The notes under the pieces are model-generated. The model was not told the DNA's origin, did not search any database, and worked only from the letters and a program-made list of their open reading frames with translations. The position numbers and the translations under genes were made by a program. Below, piece after piece: positions 36,365 to 45,000 of a DNA stretch of 64,000 nucleotides. The first letter of the stretch is position 1. Every line of letters begins with the position of its first letter. The DNA is from Thermodesulforhabdus norvegica (GTDB taxonomy: Bacteria; Desulfobacterota; Syntrophobacteria; Syntrophobacterales; Thermodesulforhabdaceae): positions 160,383 to 224,382 of the forward strand of contig NZ_FOUU01000003.1 in the NCBI RefSeq assembly GCF_900114975.1, in the 5' to 3' direction.

Positions 36365-37723
36365 ATGGCCTGTATAGCTCCGCTAAGGGGAATTCGCTAC
36401 AACGAAAAGGTGATCGATCGGTGGGAAAACATCATCACGCCCCCTTATGATGTTATAAGCCCTCAAGAACGTGAAGATTTCCGAAAACGCAGTGAATATA
36501 ACTTCGTTCATCTGGATTTACCTCGTGACCTGGGCGAAAGTACTGATGGGGATGCCCCTTACCGAAAGGCAGCCGATCTTTATAAAAAGTGGCTCAACAG
36601 TGGCATACTCATTCAGGATCTGGAGCCTTGCTTCTACTATTATGAACTGGACTTTACACTGCCCCATGATGCCGCTTTGCATACCCGTAAGGGTTTTATC
36701 TGCCTTTTGAAGCTTGAGGAGTTCTTTTCGGGATATGTCTACCCTCACGAAAGAACTTTTTCCAGGGTTAAGGAAGACAGGCTGAAGCTGATGCAATATT
36801 GTAAGGCTCAGTTTAGCCCCGTCTTTGCCCTTTATTCCGATCCAGACGACTACGTAACGGATCTGTTTGAAGCCTCTGAAAAAGGCGAACCGCTCGTTCG
36901 GTTTCGAGATGTTCAGGGAATGAATCACAGGATCTGGAAACTCTCTGACCCGGGTGTTTTGAAGAGGATCGGTGAATTTTTCCGGGATCGGGATATTTTC
37001 ATTGCCGACGGTCATCATAGATACGAAACCGCTCTGGCCTACAGGGATTTGAAACGCTCGGAGTTGAGGAATCATAACGATCCGACGATGCCCCATGAGT
37101 ACTGTCTGATGTACCTTTCTGCAATGGAAAATCCCGGACTTACCATCCTGCCCACCCACAGGATGTTCGTATCTTTTCCCGTTGAAAGGTGGGATTACTT
37201 CCTGGAGAAAGCCGGGGAATTTTTTGAAGTCGAAAAAGTTGACTGTACGGATGAAGGTCTGGAAGTTGTTAGGCAGGGTTTAAAGGAGGCTCTTGCAGAT
37301 TCCAGGACGGCTTTTGGTTGTGCCTGTAGAGATAGAGGATCTCTGGCTCTTCTTATGGGAAGGACGGAGAGTATATTTGCTTACCTGAGGGACTCCGGCG
37401 TGGCTCCCTGTTTCTACGATGTAGATGTGGTTATTCTGGATAGGTTGGTTTTCGGTGAGCTTCTCGAGTTGCCGGTTTCCTTACTGGAAGACGAGAGGGT
37501 TCTGCACTTCTGTCGCGATATTGATGAAGCCTTTAAGTCCTTGCAGGATGGTTCTTATTCGGCCGGTTTTTTCATAAATCCTACCAGGATTGAACAGGTC
37601 TGCAGGGTTGCAAAATCCGGCTACACGATGCCTCACAAGGCAACCTACTTCCATCCAAAGGTCGTGAGCGGACTTGTGCTGTTTTCCATGGACGAATCAG
37701 AAAAAATTGCCGGGTTCAATTAA
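36365..37723 (+). CDS. DUF1015 family protein
   Basis: Protein of 452 residues of the DUF1015 family. Family features are the N-terminal IAPLRGIRYN and NIITPPYDVIS segments, HPHERTF-like (YPHERTF) and the FIADGHHRYETALAYRD motif near residue 213. No membrane segment or signal peptide is visible, so it is probably cytoplasmic. Function is not firmly established for bacterial members. An AGGAG ribosome site lies about ten bases upstream. It is the first gene of a plus-strand run. The 246 bases before it, shared with the divergent chelatase gene, hold no clear promoter, RNA or repeat. Confidence 0.85.
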   Translation: MACIAPLRGIRYNEKVIDRWENIITPPYDVISPQEREDFRKRSEYNFVHLDLPRDLGESTDGDAPYRKAADLYKKWLNSGILIQDLEPCFYYYELDFTLPHDAALHTRKGFICLLKLEEFFSGYVYPHERTFSRVKEDRLKLMQYCKAQFSPVFALYSDPDDYVTDLFEASEKGEPLVRFRDVQGMNHRIWKLSDPGVLKRIGEFFRDRDIFIADGHHRYETALAYRDLKRSELRNHNDPTMPHEYCLMYLSAMENPGLTILPTHRMFVSFPVERWDYFLEKAGEFFEVEKVDCTDEGLEVVRQGLKEALADSRTAFGCACRDRGSLALLMGRTESIFAYLRDSGVAPCFYDVDVVILDRLVFGELLELPVSLLEDERVLHFCRDIDEAFKSLQDGSYSAGFFINPTRIEQVCRVAKSGYTMPHKATYFHPKVVSGLVLFSMDESEKIAGFN

Positions 37724-37748
37724 AATCGTTTGTTCCCGTAGAAAACAG

Positions 37749-38471
37749 ATGGAAATTACACGGGATACTCTTTTTGGAGGGCGGCTGGTTGTTTATCAGA
37801 GAAGAAGAGGTTACCGATTTTCCGTTGATTCGGTAATTCTTGCAGGTCTTACCCGTGTAAAGGATGGTGATGTTGTCCTGGATCTCGGTTGTGGTTGTGG
37901 TGTCGTTGGGCTTATACTTCTTTACCGCCATCCCGGGGTGAAGGTCATAGGGGTTGAAATTCAGGAGTCTTTGTATGAACTTGCCGACATGAATATCAGA
38001 GAAAACGGATACCACGGAAGAATGATTCTTCACAGGGGTGACTTTCGTGATATAGATAAATTCCTGGATCCGGAAAGCGTTGATCTTGTTGTTTCCAATC
38101 CACCTTACCGTCGGGTGAATACCGGACGGTTGAATCCTGATGAAGAGAAAGCGGTGGCACGTCATGAGCTTTTTGCAACCATCGACGATGTTTTTTCCGT
38201 TGCGGCAAGGGTACTGAAACCAAAAGGCAGGGTGTCTTTGATTTATCCGGCTTTCCGGCTTGATGACCTGATAGTTTCGGCGTGGAAACGGGGGTTTCGC
38301 CCGAAGCGACTTACCGTGATTTATTCGGATTCCGAAAGTCCGGGCATGCTTGTACACGCCGAATGTGTCAAGGGAGCCGGTCAGGAAGTACGGATTGCGC
38401 CGCCCTTTTGCATTTATGAAAGAGATTCAAAGAATTATACTCCGGAAATGCAGAAGTTTTATGAACCCTAG
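37749..38471 (+). CDS. TrmN6-like tRNA/N6-adenine methyltransferase
   Basis: SAM-dependent methyltransferase of 240 residues. FSVDSVILAGL, the SAM motif VLDLGCGCGVVGLIL and the catalytic SNPPYRR motif match the TrmN6/YfiC group, which methylates A37 of tRNA-Val. The NPPY motif indicates methylation of an exocyclic amine. The frame is open upstream to 37674 across the DUF1015 end; the ATG at 37749 fits the family start, though its ribosome site is weak. It lies 25 bases after DUF1015. Confidence 0.85.
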   Translation: MEITRDTLFGGRLVVYQRRRGYRFSVDSVILAGLTRVKDGDVVLDLGCGCGVVGLILLYRHPGVKVIGVEIQESLYELADMNIRENGYHGRMILHRGDFRDIDKFLDPESVDLVVSNPPYRRVNTGRLNPDEEKAVARHELFATIDDVFSVAARVLKPKGRVSLIYPAFRLDDLIVSAWKRGFRPKRLTVIYSDSESPGMLVHAECVKGAGQEVRIAPPFCIYERDSKNYTPEMQKFYEP

Positions 38472-38507
38472 TTAAAATTTAGCCTGTTTGCGGAGGAGGG
38501 TTTAAGA

Positions 38508-39299
38508 ATGGATTTAGGGCTTAAGGGAAAGGTTGCTTTTGTGGCGGGTGCCAGCCAGGGGCTGGGGAAGGCCGTGGCTATGGAGTTGGGGCGTGAAGGA
38601 GCAAGGCTTGCCATATGTGCTTTGGACGATCCCGAGCTTCCAAGGGCTGTGGAAGAGATCAAGGGACAAACTGGAGCTGAAGTGATAGGAATACCTGCCG
38701 ATGTAAGCCGCCCGGAAGAAGCGCGGGATTTTGTCAGGAAGGCTCTTGAATATTACGGAACTGTTGACATTCTGGTAAACAACGCCGGGGGGCCGCCTTC
38801 GAAACAGTTTCTGGAAATCGACGATGATCTGTGGGAGTTTGGCTTTCGTCTGAATCTCCTGAGCACGATCGTAATGACCCGAGAAGTTGTGCCCGTAATG
38901 AAGGAGAAACGCTGGGGCAGAATAATCAACATGACCTCCATATCGGTCAAGCAACCCATTGACGGGCTTATCCTTTCCAACACGATACGTATGGGAGTTG
39001 TGGGATTTGCAAAAAGTCTTTCCAACGAATTGGCTCCCTACAATGTCACGGTGAATAATGTTTGCCCGGGGTATACTCTTACGGATCGCGTTAGGAATCT
39101 TGCAAAGGTGACTGCCGAGAAGGAAGGAACGACACCCGAGGAAGTCATAAAGCGCTGGGAAGCACAAATCCCGATGGGGCGGCTCGGCACTCCGGAAGAA
39201 TTTGCGGCCCTCGTTACTTTCCTGGCTTCCGAAAGGGCGGGCTACATCACGGGCGCATCGATACACATAGACGGTGGATATTACAAAGGTGTTATGTAG
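38508..39299 (+). CDS. Short-chain dehydrogenase/reductase-like protein, atypical active site
   Basis: SDR-fold protein of 263 residues. The cofactor motif GASQGLGKA (14-22) and the NNAGG motif (91-95) are present. The active-site Ser is kept (S144), but the usual Tyr-x3-Lys is replaced by Ser157-x3-Arg161 within LILSNTIRMG. This variant occurs in a known FabG-like subgroup whose chemistry is unclear. The C-terminus has FLASERAGYITGASIHIDGG as in FabG relatives. A GGAGGAGGG ribosome site precedes the ATG. It lies nine bases before the FabH-like gene, hinting at acyl metabolism. Confidence 0.88.
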   Translation: MDLGLKGKVAFVAGASQGLGKAVAMELGREGARLAICALDDPELPRAVEEIKGQTGAEVIGIPADVSRPEEARDFVRKALEYYGTVDILVNNAGGPPSKQFLEIDDDLWEFGFRLNLLSTIVMTREVVPVMKEKRWGRIINMTSISVKQPIDGLILSNTIRMGVVGFAKSLSNELAPYNVTVNNVCPGYTLTDRVRNLAKVTAEKEGTTPEEVIKRWEAQIPMGRLGTPEEFAALVTFLASERAGYITGASIHIDGGYYKGVM

Positions 39300-39308
39300 G
39301 AGTGAAAT

Positions 39309-40322
39309 GTGAGCGGGACGGGGAGGAAAGCTTATATAAGGTCTGTTGGTCGTTTTCTGCCGGAAAAACGGCTCACGAATAAAGATCTGGAAAAGATGGT
39401 TGATACGTCTGATGAATGGATAGTGACCCGTACGGGCATAAGGGAGAGGAGGATTCTGGAGCCGGGGCTGGGCAATTCCTACATGGCCGTCAGGGCGGCC
39501 AGAGAATGTCTGGATCGGGCCGGGGTTTCGGCCGAAAGCGTTGACGTGATTATAGTTGCTACGGTCACTCCCGATATGTTTTTCCCATCCACCGCATGCC
39601 TTGTGCAGCGTGATCTGGGGGCTACCGGAGCATGGGGATATGATCTCTCGGCCGGGTGTTCCGGTTTTGTTTTTGCTTTAAGTACTGCCGCACAATTTGT
39701 GGAATCCGGTCGGTACGACAGGGTCCTGGTTATCGGAAGTGATGTGATGAGCACGATAATAGATTATACGGATAGGAATACCTGTGTACTCTTTGGAGAT
39801 GCGGCTGGTGCCGTGCTGGTTGAACCATGTCCGGATCCGGACTACGGAATTCTGGATTTTATACAGCACTGTGACGGTTCGGGCGAACCGTACCTGCACA
39901 TGAAGGCCGGTGGTAGTCGTCGTCCTGCGTCCCTGGAGACCGTCAAGAACCGGGAGCATTACGTTTATCAGGAAGGCCGTCAGGTCTTCAAGGTTGCTGT
40001 GAAGGAAATGGCTTCGGTGACGGAGCAGATAATCAGGAAAAACGGGCTAAAGGGTGAAGAAGTGGCCTTCCTGGTTCCCCATCAGGCAAATCTGCGGATC
40101 ATTCAGGCAACCGCCGAAAGAGCCGGGATTCCTATGGAACGGGTCGTGGTGAATATAGACAGGTTTGCCAACACGACTGCGGCAACGATACCGCTTTGTC
40201 TTTACGACATAGTGGTGGAGGAAAAAAGAGTAAAAAAAGGCGACTACCTGGTACTTTCGGCTTTTGGTGCCGGATATACATGGGGAAGTATTCTCATACG
40301 ATGGTGGGAAAACGACCTCTAG
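39309..40322 (+). CDS. 3-oxoacyl-ACP synthase III-like (FabH family)
   Basis: KASIII-type condensing enzyme of 337 residues. TSDEWIVTRTGIRERR is near residue 32. The catalytic triad is Cys in DLSAGCSGFVFAL (about 117), His in VPHQANLRI (about 258) and Asn in DRFANTTAATIPL (about 288). FabH starts fatty-acid synthesis by joining acyl-CoA to malonyl-ACP. No other fab gene is nearby, so a specialised acyl condensation is possible. The start is GTG at 39309, ten bases after the SDR stop. Confidence 0.92.
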   Translation: MSGTGRKAYIRSVGRFLPEKRLTNKDLEKMVDTSDEWIVTRTGIRERRILEPGLGNSYMAVRAARECLDRAGVSAESVDVIIVATVTPDMFFPSTACLVQRDLGATGAWGYDLSAGCSGFVFALSTAAQFVESGRYDRVLVIGSDVMSTIIDYTDRNTCVLFGDAAGAVLVEPCPDPDYGILDFIQHCDGSGEPYLHMKAGGSRRPASLETVKNREHYVYQEGRQVFKVAVKEMASVTEQIIRKNGLKGEEVAFLVPHQANLRIIQATAERAGIPMERVVVNIDRFANTTAATIPLCLYDIVVEEKRVKKGDYLVLSAFGAGYTWGSILIRWWENDL

Positions 40323-40366
40323 GAGTTGAATTTACCGGGTGTGCGCCTTCCTTTGCCTAAAGGTTG

Positions 40367-40395
40367 TTGACTCCGGGGACTCCCGGCGATAACGT
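40367..40395 (+). promoter_or_regulatory. Possible sigma-70-type promoter before the YchF-like gene
   Basis: TTGACT at 40367-40372 and TAACGT at 40390-40395 are 17 bases apart. The -35 box is close to consensus and the -10 box is weak. It lies in the 118-base gap between the FabH-like and YchF-like genes. Low confidence. Confidence 0.3.
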
Positions 40396-40440
40396 TTATA
40401 CAAGCCGATTTTGAAGCAAACCTGCAGAGAAAGGGAGGAA

Positions 40441-41487
40441 ATGAAGCTCGGCCTTGTGGGTCTGCCCGGAGCAGGAAAGACCACTCTTTTTATGGCTTTA
40501 ACGGGTCAGGAAGTTGACAGGTCATCCGGCGGTGGAAAAGAGATACTGGTTCAGGGTGTCGTTCCCGTACCTGACGCAAGGCTTGACTGGCTTGTGTCTC
40601 AATTTCCTGGGCGGAAAAAGACGGCCGTACAGGTCACTTATGTCGATTTTCATGGATTGGGTTCCGGACGGGATGATAAGAAGTCTTACGTTTCGGCTCT
40701 TCTTAATTACGCCCGACCCATGGATGCCTTCGTTATCGTTCTCAGGAATTTTGCCAATCCTGCCTTTCCGCCTCCCGATCCCTGCCGCGATCTGGAAGAA
40801 CTGACCCAGGAATTCGTTCTGGCGGATCTGGTGACGGTGGAAAAAAGGCTGGAAAAAATCGGGCAGGAAAAAAAGAAAGGTCGCAGGATCCCGGAGAGAG
40901 AGCTGGAACTGCTGGAAAAGTGCAGGGATGTGCTCAATGGGGAAGAACCGCTCAGGAAATATCCGGAGCTTGCCGGTGCTCATGAATTGAGAGGCTTTAC
41001 CTTCCTTTCCGGCAAACCGGTTCTCGTTGTTGTGAACAACGATGACGAAGATCCGGAGGTACCTCCGGGAAATTACGGTGACGTTGAGCCGGTTGCGGTG
41101 CGAGCAAGGCTCGAACTGGAGCTCAACAGGCTAAACCCTGATGAAAGCGAAGTTTTTCGGGAGGAATACGGATTAGAATCCAGAGCCTGCGATCTCGTTA
41201 TTTCCCGTTCTTTTTCGGTCTTGAGACTGGTTACCTTCTACACGGTGGGTGATGACGAGATCAGAGCGTGGACCGTCCAGGAGGGAACAACGGCTCTTAA
41301 AGCGGCAGGTACGATACACAGCGACATGGAAAGGGGGTTTATAAGGGCCGAGGTCATTAATTTCGAAGATCTGAAAAAAGTGGGAACCTTTGCATCGGCC
41401 AGAAAAGAAGGGCTGATGCGCCTGGAAGGCAGGGATTACATCGTAAAGGACGGGGATATACTCCACATCCGGTTCAGTGCCGGTTAG
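40441..41487 (+). CDS. Divergent YchF/Obg-like GTPase with TGS domain
   Basis: P-loop protein of 348 residues. The G1 motif is GLPGAGKTT and the C-terminal third matches the DUF933/TGS region of YchF (TTALKAAGTIHSDMERGFIRAEVI, split by the family as AGTIHSDMERGF). The G3 region reads YVDFHGLGSG, without the glycine-rich GxGLGN that follows in YchF, and the base-specificity region reads VVNNDDEDPE. YchF itself prefers ATP. This looks like a diverged paralogue. The start is the ATG at 40441, after GGGAGG; 30 bases of open frame upstream are probably not coding. Confidence 0.85.
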   Translation: MKLGLVGLPGAGKTTLFMALTGQEVDRSSGGGKEILVQGVVPVPDARLDWLVSQFPGRKKTAVQVTYVDFHGLGSGRDDKKSYVSALLNYARPMDAFVIVLRNFANPAFPPPDPCRDLEELTQEFVLADLVTVEKRLEKIGQEKKKGRRIPERELELLEKCRDVLNGEEPLRKYPELAGAHELRGFTFLSGKPVLVVVNNDDEDPEVPPGNYGDVEPVAVRARLELELNRLNPDESEVFREEYGLESRACDLVISRSFSVLRLVTFYTVGDDEIRAWTVQEGTTALKAAGTIHSDMERGFIRAEVINFEDLKKVGTFASARKEGLMRLEGRDYIVKDGDILHIRFSAG

Positions 41488-41502
41488 CCTTGGTGGAGTT
41501 TT

Positions 41503-42030
41503 ATGAAAGAGCGTGGGAAGACGGACAGGCCGAAAGAGATAGATGTGTGGGAAAGCCCGCTGAGGCCCTATGTGAGTTTTGTCTGTGATGCTTGTGGGAA
41601 AACCAGGCAGGTGCCTGTAGAAAAGTTCAAAAAAGGCGGGCGGGTGCGTCTGCTCTGTTCTTGCGGTTCAGAAACGACCTATCTTGTGAACTTTCGGCGT
41701 TCTTTCAGGATTAAGGTTGATAACATACCGGTAGAGATCGGTATTATAAAAAGCCGGCACTTTCCCGAAGGCGCAAAGTTATCCGGTGCCATTGTTGACA
41801 TGTCGCCTTTAGGGCTGGGCATCAGAGTTCCAAGTGTTCGTCTTTTTTCCAGAGGCGATCTGGTTAACCTTTCTTTTCCCCTTCCCAACGGAATAAAGGA
41901 TCTGGTGGTCAAACGGGCGGAGGTGATGTGCTCAAACGGGGAAAAAGGTCGGATCGGTGTTGCTTTCGTTGACAGCTATGACGGCGATCGAAGAATTGCG
42001 CTCTTCATGAGAAAGCAGGCTGTTGGCTAG
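41503..42030 (+). CDS. PilZ domain protein with N-terminal zinc ribbon
   Basis: Protein of 175 residues. A zinc-ribbon-like segment has C-x2-C (CDACG) near residue 28 and C-x-C (CSCG) near residue 53. A PilZ domain (about 64-170) follows, with the c-di-GMP-binding Arg motif in FRRSFRIK and DMSPLGLGI in place of D/N-x-S-x2-G. It probably senses c-di-GMP; the output is unknown. The zinc ribbon resembles that of the DUF4388 protein at 51006. Its stop lies 10 bases before the tandem UvrA start. Confidence 0.85.
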   Translation: MKERGKTDRPKEIDVWESPLRPYVSFVCDACGKTRQVPVEKFKKGGRVRLLCSCGSETTYLVNFRRSFRIKVDNIPVEIGIIKSRHFPEGAKLSGAIVDMSPLGLGIRVPSVRLFSRGDLVNLSFPLPNGIKDLVVKRAEVMCSNGEKGRIGVAFVDSYDGDRRIALFMRKQAVG

Positions 42031-42040
42031 CAGATCGGCC

Positions 42041-45000
42041 ATGTTCATTCGAGTAAGAGGAGCCCGACAGCACAATCTCAAGAACGTTGATTGCAACATC
42101 CCGTTATACGGAATTACGGGCATCTGCGGGGTCAGCGGCTCGGGAAAATCAACTCTGGCCTTCCATGTTCTGCATGCAGAAGGACAGCGCAGATATGTGG
42201 AAACCTTCTCGCCCTACATGAGGCAGTTTCTGGAGCGGATTGGAAGCCCTGATGTCGATGCCGTTGAAAATATCCCGCCGAGCATAGCTCTTGAAAGCGG
42301 TACGACGGTTCAAAATGCCCGCTCCACGGTGGGTACCATTACCGAGGTAAACGATTTCCTGAAGTATCTGTATGCCTTCAGGTCCGATCCTTTTTGCCCT
42401 TACTGTGGTCGGCCGGTAAAATGCGCATCTCCTGAAACGGTGCTGGAGTACCTTCGAAAAGCCCGCCGGGACGATCGCCTGTACATAACGGCTCCTCTCG
42501 ACGGAACATCGGGTTTTGATCGAACTGCCAGGCAGATGCTTTTAAGCATGGGATACGTGAGGGCCGTTGTGGGCGGCAGGGTTGTTCGCCTCGATGATCC
42601 GGACTTTCCAGAAAATCCCGATGAGCCCGTCTGGATCGTACAGGACCGGGTTGTGTGGGAGGAAGGACGGGAAGAGAGAATTTACGAGTCCGTTAAGCAG
42701 GCCTTCGAGCTGGGGAAAGGGCGCATGGCCGTTCTGTACCCCGACGGGCCTTTACAGGAATTCAGCAACCTCAGAAGTTGTGCCGATTGTGGAAGGGAAA
42801 TACCCGAGTGCACTCCAGAAATCTTTTCTTTTAACAGCCCCGTTGGAGCCTGTCCCGAATGCCGTGGTTTGGGCCGAACCATAGGCGTGAATATGGATGC
42901 GGTAATTCCCGACAGGAAAAAAAGCATCCGGGATGGTGCGGTAAGCATATGGACGCCGGATCGGTACGAATATCATGAGCTTCTGGAGTTCTGCCGGCGT
43001 GAGGGTATTCCCTTAGACGTGCCTTTCGAAAAACTCGATGAAGCCGATCAACTCAAGATCATCGAAGGAACGGATGACTATTACGGGATAAAGGGTTTTT
43101 TTTCGTGGCTTGAAACGAAGACTTACAAGGTTCACGTTCGGGTTTTTTTGTCCAGGTATAGGGCTTACAATCCCTGTTGGAAGTGTGGTGGGACGAGATA
43201 TGGAGAGGCGGCACGATATTTCAGACTTCTGGGCGTTCCCATCTTTGAGTTGCAGAGCTGGAGTGTGGAGAAATGCAGGGAATTTTTCCACGATAACCGG
43301 CGTTTTTTTCAAGATGACCCTTCTTCTGCGGCTTTGTTCGAAGAAATAGTCAAAAGGCTGGATGCCCTATGTTTTCTGCGCCTCGGGTATCTCACGCTGG
43401 ACAGGCCTTCCCGTACGCTTTCAGGAGGTGAAGTTCAGAGGGTTCACTTTGTAAAGGTCCTGGGCAGTTCGCTCAGCAATGTTCTTTATATTCTTGACGA
43501 ACCCAGCCTGGGCCTCCATCCCCATGACCAGGATACTTTGATGACGGCCCTGCGGCGTTTCGTGGAAAACGGAAATACCGTCGTAATAGTCGATCACGAT
43601 CCTCAGGTTCTCGGTCGATGTGATCATCTGATCGAGCTGGGTCCCGGCGGAGGAAGACAGGGTGGGATGATCGTTGTAGAAGGAAGCCCCGAACAGGTTA
43701 AAGAGTGCCCGGAAAGCCGTACGGCTCCCTATCTGAGAAAACCTCTGCGGGACGATTTCATCCGGCACAGAACTCAGGCTATGCCTTATGGTTTCGTAAC
43801 GGTAAGGGGAGCCCGATCCTTCAACCTTAAGAACATCACGGTGAGTTTCCCCCTGGGGCTTTTTGTAGCCGTAAGCGGTGTCTCGGGTGCCGGTAAAACA
43901 ACCCTTGTGGAAACAACACTTTATGGGCAGTGGAGGCGAGCTAAGGGGCTCGAGCTCAAGGAGTCGCCGGGAGAATGTGACGCCGTTGAAGGCTTTGAGA
44001 ATATTTCCGACATGCTTCTGGTGGATCGCCGACCCGTGGGAAGAAACCCTCGGGCTAACCTCCTGACTTATACGGGGGCGATGGAATGGGTCAGAAAGCT
44101 GCTTGCCGGAACCGATGACGCAAGGATGAAGGGACTGACCGCATCTTTTTTCTCCTTCAATCAGCCAGGTGGTCGGTGTGATGTCTGTCGCGGTGAAGGG
44201 TTCATCAGAGAGGAAATGCAGTTCCTGGCTGATGTTTATTCGCCCTGTCCGGCCTGTAAAGGCAGGCGTTTTAAAGATGAGGTGCTCAGGGTTAAATACA
44301 AGGGCTGGTCTATAGGTGATTTTCTGGAAGCAACTGCTTCAGATGTTCTTTCCTTTTTCGGCGGTTCGGCTGGATATGAGAAAAAGCTGCTCGAGGCCTT
44401 AAAACCCCTGGAGATGCTCAATCTTGATACTCTCCGACTCGGCCAGCCCCTTTCAACCTTTTCCGCCGGTGAGGCTCAAAGACTCAAGCTGGCGCCTCTA
44501 CTCCAGAAAAGTGCGAAGAAGGATGAAAGGCTTTTCGTAATTCTTGACGAACCGTCAAGGGGGCTTCATCCGGAAGATCTGGAGAGACTTGTCGAGGTTT
44601 TCAGGAGGATTGTCAAAAGGGGTCATACCGTCGTCGTGGTTGAGCATAACCCGATCCTGCTTTCTGCCTGCGACTGGATCGTGGATCTGGGTCCCGAAGG
44701 CGGTGCACGGGGCGGAGAAGTGGTTTTTGAAGGCCCTCCCTGGAAGCTTATCGAATGCAAAGAAAGCTTGACCGGTAGGCACATGTTGCGCAGGCTGAGA
44801 GATTCTTCCGGGGAAAAGGACACGGGCAACCGGGTCGTCTGTGATATTGGCCTTGCCCGCAGAGCCCATTCGGGTCATTTCGTAAAAATTTCCGGCCTTC
44901 GTCACAATAATTTGAATATCGATAACCTGGAGATACCGCTGGGAAGGTTTGTGGCCGTAACCGGTTTAAGCGGTTCCGGCAAGTCGAGTCTGGTATTTGA

